A DNA stretch of 38,319 bases. It comes from Verrucomicrobium sp. BvORR034 (GTDB taxonomy: Bacteria > Verrucomicrobiota > Verrucomicrobiia > Verrucomicrobiales > Verrucomicrobiaceae). Of the stretch, positions 32,431-38,319 are shown in pieces (positions within the stretch are counted from its first letter, which is position 1; the number at the start of each line of letters is the position of its first letter). The position numbers and the translations under genes were made by a program. The stretch covers positions 1 through 38,319 of the forward strand of contig NZ_BATQ01000003.1 of NCBI RefSeq assembly GCF_000739635.1, written 5' to 3'. The notes beneath the pieces were generated by a model. That model made no database searches and had not been told where the DNA came from. It worked only from the letters and a program-made list of their open reading frames with translations.

Positions 32431-33741
32431 CTACTTTCCTGAACCCACGCAGTAGAGCGCCTGGTTGGAGCGCAGGAACAAGCAGCCGTCGCTCACGGCC
32501 GGGGTCGCGTTGAAGTCCGTGTCGTCTCCTGCAATGACATTGGTGGCCAGCACCTCAAACTGGGGTTTGGCAGCGAGCACAAAGGTGCCCTGCCTCCGGC
32601 TCACGGCGAAGATCTTGTCGCCCACCAGGATCGGTGAGGCATAGAACGGCTTGCCGCGTCCCCGGCCGGTGCTACCGCCGCCTACACGCTCGCGATAAAG
32701 CTCCGCGCCTGTTTTGGCGTCGGCACACCAGGCGAAGCCCTGGTCATTCACTACATAGAGGCGCCCGTCGTGCAGCACAGGTGTGGGTACATAACTGGAA
32801 CTGTTGTCCCGCCACAGGATGCCGGATGCAGCCACAGCGCCCTTGCTGCCTGCCTGCACCGCCACCCGTCCGGTCCCGGGGAACCCGCCGAAGACATAGA
32901 CCGTCTCGTCCTGCGTGAGGGGATCTGGTGAGATGTTGCCCGTCAGCCCGGTCTCGGCATACCAGCGGAGTTTCCCAGAGGCGGGATTCATGCCCCACAA
33001 CTCGCCTGGTGCGGCAAAGAGAAGATCCTCTTTGCCATCCTTGCGCTTCAGGACTTGGGGTGAGCTGAAAGCGAGATCCAGCAGGGAGGACTCCTGACGC
33101 CAGACTTGTTTGCCGGTGGTTTTGTCGAACGCCACCAGCGCCTGTCCTTCATCGGAGGCATTTACGATCAGCAGATTCTGCCAGAGCAGCGGTGACCCGC
33201 CCGCTCCCCAGCGGCGCTGGTTGGATTCCTTTCCGGTATCGGCGCGCCAGAGTTCCCTGCCGCTGAAGTCCAGGGCCACCACCCCGCCTTTGCCAAAGTG
33301 CACGTAGAGGACTTTGCCATCCGTCACTGGCGTGCTGCTCGCATAGCCGTGCTCACGGATCATGCCCTGCCACGGATCGTCTGGATGCGGCGCAGCAAAG
33401 TCTTTCTGCCACAGCTTTTTGCCAGTCGTGCGTTCCACGGCAATGACGTGTCGCATCAGTCGGGACACATCGCCGCTTTCCTCCTGGCCGGAGAAGCAGG
33501 TCACGAACACGGTGTCTCCCCAGATCACAGGACTCGAGGCCCCCTGGCCGGGAAGGTCGAGTTTCCACTTCAAGTTCTCGCTGGCGCTCCAGGTGGAGGG
33601 GACCTTGGCATCCTGGCTGACAGCATCCCGGTTGGGGCCGCGGAACTGGGGCCAGTCGGCCGAGGCCTGCGGAACGGTAAGCCCCGTGAAAGCCAGGATC
33701 GAGATCCACCAGGCGAAGAGACAGGTAGCATTCGGTTTCAT
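32431..33741 (-). CDS. Secreted PQQ-like beta-propeller repeat protein
   Basis: A 436-residue exported protein with a signal peptide (FAWWISILAFTGLTVPQASA) and then DWPQFRGPNRDAVSQDAKVP, the usual opening of this family in Verrucomicrobiota and Planctomycetota. Repeating blades contain WKLDLPGQGASSPVIWGDTV, VIAVERTTGKKLWQ, GVVALDFSGRELWRADTG, LVAFDKTTGKQVWRQE and CADAKTGAELYRERVG: the PQQ-repeat beta-propeller pattern. No residues needed to bind PQQ can be assigned, so a dehydrogenase is not claimed; a scaffold or binding protein is equally possible. It is divergent from the second ceramidase-like gene (144 bases). The start codon follows CCCCTCTCCTGCC on the coding strand. Confidence 0.88.
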   Translation of the reverse strand: MKPNATCLFAWWISILAFTGLTVPQASADWPQFRGPNRDAVSQDAKVPSTWSASENLKWKLDLPGQGASSPVIWGDTVFVTCFSGQEESGDVSRLMRHVIAVERTTGKKLWQKDFAAPHPDDPWQGMIREHGYASSTPVTDGKVLYVHFGKGGVVALDFSGRELWRADTGKESNQRRWGAGGSPLLWQNLLIVNASDEGQALVAFDKTTGKQVWRQESSLLDLAFSSPQVLKRKDGKEDLLFAAPGELWGMNPASGKLRWYAETGLTGNISPDPLTQDETVYVFGGFPGTGRVAVQAGSKGAVAASGILWRDNSSSYVPTPVLHDGRLYVVNDQGFAWCADAKTGAELYRERVGGGSTGRGRGKPFYASPILVGDKIFAVSRRQGTFVLAAKPQFEVLATNVIAGDDTDFNATPAVSDGCLFLRSNQALYCVGSGK

Positions 33742-33885
33742 GGCAGGAGAGGGGATCGGTCGCAGCAGACCAGGTCAGGTAGGGGGATGGAACCCTGTCG
33801 GAGGCACATGGTTGCGGCGACCTCAGCGTGCCCTTGCGCTCCTTGGAGAAAACTGCTGTAAAGATGACGCGTACCTGTCTCCCTC

Positions 33886-35307
33886 ATGCGATCCCCATTC
33901 CACTCCTCCTCCAAGTCCCTCTCGCTGCTGCTGGCAGGCGTGACATCCTGTCTGGTCCTGCCCGCCATGGTGGGCGCGGCGGAACTCCGCGTGGGGGCGG
34001 CCCAGATCAAGATCACGCCTCCCGATGGCATCCCGATGGCGGGATACTATAACGAGCGAGGTTCAGAAGGGGTGCTGGATGACCTCTTTGCCCGGGCGCT
34101 GGTGTTTGAGAAAGACGGCACGAAGGCCGCGGTGGTCACCTTGGATTTAATCACCACTTCTGCTCCGATGGTGGAGGCCACCCGCAAGGCCGTGCAGGAG
34201 CAGACGGGCATTCCTGCGGATCATGTGCTGATCACGGCATCCCACACTCACACCGCTCCCATCATCACCGGCAGGGGACCGCGTGACAATGTCTTCGGTG
34301 GTGGCAAGGACATCACGCGCCAGTACAACGCCACCCTGCCCGGGTTGATTGCGGAATGCGTGGAGCAAGCCCAGGTGCGGCTCTCTCCTGCCACGCTGTC
34401 TCTTGGCCGGGCTTCGGAGAAGAACCTCGCCTTCAACCGCCGCTTCTTCCTGAAGGACGGCTCGGTGGCCTGGAATCCCCGCAAGCTGGATCCAAACATC
34501 GTGGAGCCCGCTGGTCCGGTGGATCCAGAGGTGCTGGTGCTGGCGGTGAACGACCCTAAAGGCAAGCCGCTCGCCACGCTGGTGAATTTCGCCCTGCATC
34601 CGGACACCGTGGGTGGGAGCCGAATCTCTGCGGACTACCCTGGAGTAATGGCCGGGCTGGTGGGAACCTGGCGCGGCGGAGAGAGCGTGACGCTCTTTGC
34701 CAATGGAGCCTGTGGGAACATCAACCATCGGGATGTGAACTGGGAGGCACCGCAAAAAGGCCCGGGCGAGGCCACACGCATCGGCACCATCCTGGCGGCC
34801 AATGTGTTCAAGGCCGCGCGTGAGCTCAAGCCTGCCAGTGGCGATCAACTGCGGGTCGCCCGCGAAGTGGTGAAACTTCCCCTGCCAGCGATCACACCGG
34901 AGCAGGTTCAGAAGGCGACGACCATCATGCAGGAGGTCGTCGCGGGTGAGAAGAAGCCGGCGTTCCTCGATCAGGTGGATGCATTCAAGGTGGTGGATGT
35001 GGAGGGGCGCAAGGGCGCACCTTGGGAGGTGGAGGTGCAGGTCATTGCCATCGGAGATGAAGTGGCGGTAGTCAGCCTGCCCGGGGAGATCTTCGTGGAG
35101 CTGGGGCTGGATATCAAAAAGCTGTCCCCCTTCAAGCACACCTTCATCGCGGAGCTGGCCAATGGCTCCATCGGCTACATCCCCACCAAACGCGCCTACG
35201 GCCAGGGGGCTTATGAAGTGGTCAGCGCCCGCTGTGCTGCGGGCTCGGGGGAGATGTTGGTGGAGACCGCCGCAAGACTCTTGCAGAAGCTCAAGGCCGC
35301 GAAGTAA
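33886..35307 (+). CDS. Neutral/alkaline ceramidase-like exported hydrolase, copy 2
   Basis: A 473-residue secreted paralogue of the product of 19371-20897. The signal peptide (SLSLLLAGVTSCLVLPAMVG) is followed by ELRVGAAQIKITPPDGIPMA, then the family's metal-site segments: TASHTHTAP, NFALHPDTVGG and LPGEIFVELGLDIKK. The block equivalent to ceramidase GDVSPN reads CGNINHRD, so aspartate and serine are both asparagine, further from true ceramidases than copy 1. It is probably a metal-dependent hydrolase of an unknown envelope or polymer substrate. It is divergent from the beta-propeller gene and about 60 bases upstream of the GT9-like gene on the same strand. Confidence 0.86.
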   Translation: MRSPFHSSSKSLSLLLAGVTSCLVLPAMVGAAELRVGAAQIKITPPDGIPMAGYYNERGSEGVLDDLFARALVFEKDGTKAAVVTLDLITTSAPMVEATRKAVQEQTGIPADHVLITASHTHTAPIITGRGPRDNVFGGGKDITRQYNATLPGLIAECVEQAQVRLSPATLSLGRASEKNLAFNRRFFLKDGSVAWNPRKLDPNIVEPAGPVDPEVLVLAVNDPKGKPLATLVNFALHPDTVGGSRISADYPGVMAGLVGTWRGGESVTLFANGACGNINHRDVNWEAPQKGPGEATRIGTILAANVFKAARELKPASGDQLRVAREVVKLPLPAITPEQVQKATTIMQEVVAGEKKPAFLDQVDAFKVVDVEGRKGAPWEVEVQVIAIGDEVAVVSLPGEIFVELGLDIKKLSPFKHTFIAELANGSIGYIPTKRAYGQGAYEVVSARCAAGSGEMLVETAARLLQKLKAAK

Positions 35308-35367
35308 GATGACACGGCGATGGGAGTGGACCGCAGGGGGATCCACCGCGCTGGCTGTTTTGAAATC

Positions 35368-36180
35368 ATGCGTCCGGTCATTTTCACCGCAGGTCTGGGG
35401 GACGTCATTCGCACCTGCTATCTGACCCGTAGCCTCCAGCATCTGGAGGAGGCGGCCAGTCCCGTGCCGGTGGTGGTGGCATCACACAACCCATTTTCGA
35501 TGGAGCTCTTCCGCTTTCATCGGAACGCCACCCAGTTTGTGCTCTACGACCTGGGGCACAAGTACCAGGAGCTGCTGGGGAAGCTCACGGCCCGCGAGAT
35601 CAATGAGGAGATCTGCCGTTTTGCCGGGGTGGATCATGCCAGCCTCGTGCGAGGGCCTGCTGATCCCGGCTACTGGCCCACGTTTGATGCACCGGACAAT
35701 GTGGCTTCCTCGGGCCACATTGTCTTCCAACCGTTTGCAGGAAACAACGGTTATCGCGGTCTTCCCAGCGGGCTGACGGAGCGCATCGTCCCGGTGCTGC
35801 GTGAGCAACCCTGCCCGGTCTTCCTGGTCACCCGGAATTATCTCCGGGGTACCGCCGGTCCCGGAGCTTTGCACGGGGACGAGGATGCCCACCAGTGGGC
35901 CGGTGGCAACATCACCGTGCTCGACAGTCTCTCCACACCGGCGACGCTCAATCTCGTGAAATCCAGCCGTGCTGTGGTCGGCAGCTTCTCCAGCCTCGTG
36001 CAGGCAGCCTGGTTTGAGGACAAACCCGTGGCCACGTTCTATCCTGCGAACTGCAGGGATGCCTGTGGAGATCCTCCCTCCCCCTATGCATTTGGAATGA
36101 AACGCGCCGATTGCCTGGGGCGCACCTTTTCCGAGGCAGATGTGAATGAACTGCGTACCTTTCTGGCGCGCTGGCATTGA
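35368..36180 (+). CDS. GT9-like glycosyltransferase (ADP-heptose:LPS heptosyltransferase family)
   Basis: A 270-residue cytoplasmic protein resembling a short GT-B glycosyltransferase of family 9. The N-terminus RPVIFTAGLGDVIRTCYLTR is like the acceptor-binding start of heptosyltransferases. The second half, HIVFQPFAGNNGYRGLP with a later LVKSSRAVVGSFSSLVQAA and FYPANCRDACGDPP, resembles the nucleotide-sugar domain. It is shorter than typical GT9 proteins (about 340 residues), so it may be a divergent or reduced form. ATG 35368 is preferred over the frame's start at 35320, because the Rossmann strand then begins at once. The sugar and acceptor are unknown. The FUSC gene follows after 34 bases. 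Confidence 0.65.
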   Translation: MRPVIFTAGLGDVIRTCYLTRSLQHLEEAASPVPVVVASHNPFSMELFRFHRNATQFVLYDLGHKYQELLGKLTAREINEEICRFAGVDHASLVRGPADPGYWPTFDAPDNVASSGHIVFQPFAGNNGYRGLPSGLTERIVPVLREQPCPVFLVTRNYLRGTAGPGALHGDEDAHQWAGGNITVLDSLSTPATLNLVKSSRAVVGSFSSLVQAAWFEDKPVATFYPANCRDACGDPPSPYAFGMKRADCLGRTFSEADVNELRTFLARWH

Positions 36181-36214
36181 TCCGATTTTCTGAGCCGGCT
36201 TCCTTCCTTCTCCC

Positions 36215-38317
36215 ATGCTTGAAAGGTCCGCTCTCCAGCCTGACCTCGCCCGGGCCACCCGGGCCACGACCGCCTTTGCTGGCGCGTTGATCGTCTGCGC
36301 CCTGACCGGAACACCGCTGGCTGCGCAGTATGCTGCGACGGCGGCGCTGGGGTTGAGCATGCCCCAGTTGCGCGGGGCTTATCCGCAGCGGGTGCTGGTG
36401 ATGGCGGTGATGATCAGCGTCATCTCCGGGGCCGCGTTTCTGGGAGGATTGGCCGCGCATCATCTGCCAGCAGCAGTGGCGGGCATCGGGCTGCTGGCCT
36501 TGCTCAGCGGGATCTGGCGGCACGTGAGCACGGACTACGGTCCGCCCTTGGGGATCGATTCAGCATTGCTCTTCCTCCTGGCATTGGAAGGGCCTTCTCA
36601 TGGAGCCAGCGCGGGACAGATGGCCTTGTGGACCGCCCTGGGGGGCACGGGGGCAGCAGTGTTGCAATTGGGGCTGTGGGCCTTTCGTCCGCAACATCCG
36701 CTGCGTCACGCGGTGGCGGATGCCTGGGTGGCGGCATCTGACCTCTATCTCGCGTTGATCCAGACCGGACAGGGCGAGGGGGACGGCTGGACGATGAAAC
36801 AACGCGCCCTGCGGGACACTCTGGACCGCGCCACTGCAGCCCTGAACTCCGCCCGCAGTCGCAACAGCCCGGTGTTGATCAGCCACCTGGAGCAGATGGT
36901 GCACGAGGCCGGTCACCTTGCCATGCAGGCCGCCGCCTGGCACACGCTGTCGGAAAGCCGGATCGCTGCGACTGGTCCCGCGGCCGAGCCCGCCCGGCGC
37001 AGGGCTGCAAGGGAGGCCGTGCTCAAGGAACTGGCCAACCTCGGCCGGTCGGTGGCCATCACGTTGATCACTCATCAGGAGCGAAACCTCGCTGCCACGC
37101 GGGCCCGCATTCAGACCTGCTGGCATCTCATGGAGGTGATGGCCCGCGAGGATGAGGAAGGGCAGGCTCGTGCAGCCCTCCCGGGAGCAGGTTCCCATCG
37201 GCCGCTCTTTGAGGCCATGGGCCGTCAGCTCACTTCTTTGGAGGCCTCTCTGAGACCTACGGTGGAGCATTCGGACATCCCGGCCACCATTCCGCAGCAC
37301 CTGCCGGATCTGAGCCGCGCCTCCATGCCGGCCATTGCGTCCTGGCTGAACTCTGTGCCCTTTCCAGACCCGGCTCTGGTCCGCTATGCGCTGCGCATGG
37401 CGCTGCTCACTACGCTGGCGGTGGCTGCCTATCTGCACTGGGCGGTGCCTCGTGGGTACTGGATGGCCTTTGCCATCATCGTCGTGCTGCAGCCCGACTA
37501 CGGGGCGACCCGCCAGCGCGCTTTTCAACGGGTGACCGGCACCGTGGCCGGGGCCTTGCTCGGTAGTGCCACGCTGTTCGTGCCGCTGCCGCTCTGGCTG
37601 CTGGCGGGGCTGACGATCTCTGCCGCCTTTGCCTTTGCTTATTTCCTGAAGCGCCGCTACGGCCTCGCCGTGTTCTTTGTCACCACCATGATCGTGCTCC
37701 TCACGGAGCTGCATGTGCCGGTGCACCTGGACTTCACGCTCGGCCGTTTGCTCTCGAACCTGGCCGGGGCCGTCTTGGCCCTCGTGGCCGCCGCGTGGTT
37801 CTGGCCGGTGTCCGAGCGGCAGCGTTTCCCCGGTCTCATGGCCGCCGCCATCCGGGCCAATGCCGGTTATTTCCATGAGGTGGCCCGTGAGTACGGAGCC
37901 AGGGGCGCCTTTCACCAGGACATCATTCGTGCCAAGCAGGTGGCGGAACGGGCGGCAAGCCGTGCGGCCGCCAGTTTGCAACGTCTGCTGGCTGAGCCCG
38001 GTGGAGATCACCCTGAGGCCTCCGCCACCGGGGTGGTGACCGCCAACGACCGTGTCACCCGGGCCATCAGCGCCCTCGCCATCCAGATGGAGGCCGGCCT
38101 TGCGCCTGATGCGTCGGATCCCGCCGCAGTGGTGGCAGAAACCAAAGGGTTGCTGGAGAACGTGGCCGTGGCGGTGGAAAGCGGCAGCGGGCTGGCAGAA
38201 GGCAGCGTGTCCGGAAACCGTCAAGAGTGCCCGCATCCGCTGCTGGCCGTGCTTACGGAAGTGCGGGCGCTGGAGCTGGCGGCGAGAGGGGGAGTCGGTA
38301 GTTCGGTGGTTCAGTAA
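36215..38317 (+). CDS. FUSC-family inner-membrane protein (aromatic-acid exporter-like)
   Basis: A 700-residue membrane protein of the fusaric acid resistance (FUSC/YccS/AaeB) family. The first membrane block lies at about 20-170 (TAFAGALIVCALTGTPLAAQY, LVMAVMISVISGAAFLGGLA). A soluble helical section with charged Arg/Glu/Ala stretches covers about 180-385. The second block follows (ALRMALLTTLAVAAYLHWAV, GYWMAFAIIVVLQPDYGATR, GTVAGALLGSATLFVPLPLW), and the last 160 residues are helical and cytoplasmic. GYWMAF...QPDYGATRQRAFQRVTGT is the family signature. It probably exports small aromatic or other acids. The last residues SSVVQ and the TAA stop lie in a repeat shared with the def 3' end, two bases from the window edge. 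Confidence 0.87.
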   Translation: MLERSALQPDLARATRATTAFAGALIVCALTGTPLAAQYAATAALGLSMPQLRGAYPQRVLVMAVMISVISGAAFLGGLAAHHLPAAVAGIGLLALLSGIWRHVSTDYGPPLGIDSALLFLLALEGPSHGASAGQMALWTALGGTGAAVLQLGLWAFRPQHPLRHAVADAWVAASDLYLALIQTGQGEGDGWTMKQRALRDTLDRATAALNSARSRNSPVLISHLEQMVHEAGHLAMQAAAWHTLSESRIAATGPAAEPARRRAAREAVLKELANLGRSVAITLITHQERNLAATRARIQTCWHLMEVMAREDEEGQARAALPGAGSHRPLFEAMGRQLTSLEASLRPTVEHSDIPATIPQHLPDLSRASMPAIASWLNSVPFPDPALVRYALRMALLTTLAVAAYLHWAVPRGYWMAFAIIVVLQPDYGATRQRAFQRVTGTVAGALLGSATLFVPLPLWLLAGLTISAAFAFAYFLKRRYGLAVFFVTTMIVLLTELHVPVHLDFTLGRLLSNLAGAVLALVAAAWFWPVSERQRFPGLMAAAIRANAGYFHEVAREYGARGAFHQDIIRAKQVAERAASRAAASLQRLLAEPGGDHPEASATGVVTANDRVTRAISALAIQMEAGLAPDASDPAAVVAETKGLLENVAVAVESGSGLAEGSVSGNRQECPHPLLAVLTEVRALELAARGGVGSSVVQ

Positions 38318-38319
38318 AC
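38294..38319. repeat. Repeat at the FUSC stop codon, related to the def 3' end
   Basis: The sequence GTCGGTAGTTCGGTGGTTCA and its following GTAAAC is nearly the same as the minus-strand reading of 9443-9493 (CGGTAGTTCGGT, GATTCAGTAA). It supplies the FUSC stop codon. It may continue beyond the window. Confidence 0.5.

Noticed and set aside
34147-35442. 431-codon minus-strand frame opposite the second ceramidase-like gene
   Set aside because: Shadow frame without signal peptide or domain; the plus-strand protein has clear family motifs.
36560-38236. 558-codon open frame antisense to the FUSC gene
   Set aside because: The opposite strand encodes a well-recognised membrane family; this frame is rich in His, Gly and Arg with no membrane segment or motif.

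Overview
The window looks like chromosome from a high-GC member of the Verrucomicrobiota, most likely a Verrucomicrobiales relative. This is an inference from several things together: many secreted or Tat-exported family proteins typical of that phylum (ceramidase-like enzymes, a PQQ-type beta-propeller, a TIM-barrel isomerase and an FAD oxidoreductase), an exonuclease-ligase fusion, short dispersed palindromic repeats between genes, and start codons that mostly lack a Shine-Dalgarno sequence. I see no rRNA, tRNA, phage genes, transposase or CRISPR array.

Layout. 188-2797 (-) is a secreted M1 aminopeptidase with a HEAT-like C-terminal half. 3097-9258 (+) is a complete seven-gene Nit1C cluster: an Sll0783-type protein, an Sll0784-type nitrilase, an MSMEG_0568-type radical SAM enzyme, an MSMEG_0570-type small protein, a flavin oxidoreductase, a GNAT acyltransferase and an AIR-synthase-like protein. 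It is preceded by a good sigma-54-like -24/-12 element and a perfect inverted repeat. 16168 down to 9488 (-) is a long same-strand run: CPBP membrane protease, GYF_2 membrane protein, a second membrane protein, 8-oxoguanine glycosylase, a TonB-like protein (frameshifted as assembled), ExbB, ExbD and peptide deformylase. A MarR regulator (16231-16698, -) is divergent from a Tat-exported sugar isomerase-like protein (16835-17734, +), which converges on a LacI regulator (17845-18894, -).

19371-24615 holds a ceramidase-like enzyme, an SBF-type transporter, a NYN-LOTUS RNase-like protein and a Tat-type FAD oxidoreductase. 24679-25956 (-) is an MFS transporter, and 26255-29068 (-) is a fused MBL exonuclease and ATP-dependent DNA ligase. 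29255-32063 (+) carries a lipoprotein with a clear terminator, a STAS anti-anti-sigma-type protein and a GAF-SpoIIE phosphatase. 32431-38317 holds a PQQ-like beta-propeller, a second ceramidase-like enzyme, a GT9-like glycosyltransferase and a FUSC-family membrane protein.

How the parts fit. Nit1C is the most coherent system: in pseudomonads it is tied to assimilation of cyanide or cyanide-derived nitriles as nitrogen, and the promoter seen here would suit nitrogen control. ExbB/ExbD/TonB form an energy-transduction unit. STAS and SpoIIE proteins form part of a partner-switching module whose kinase is not in the window. Between genes there are at least five families of short palindromic or AT-rich repeats; several overlap stop codons, and one multi-hairpin family occurs twice in opposite orientation 13 kb apart.
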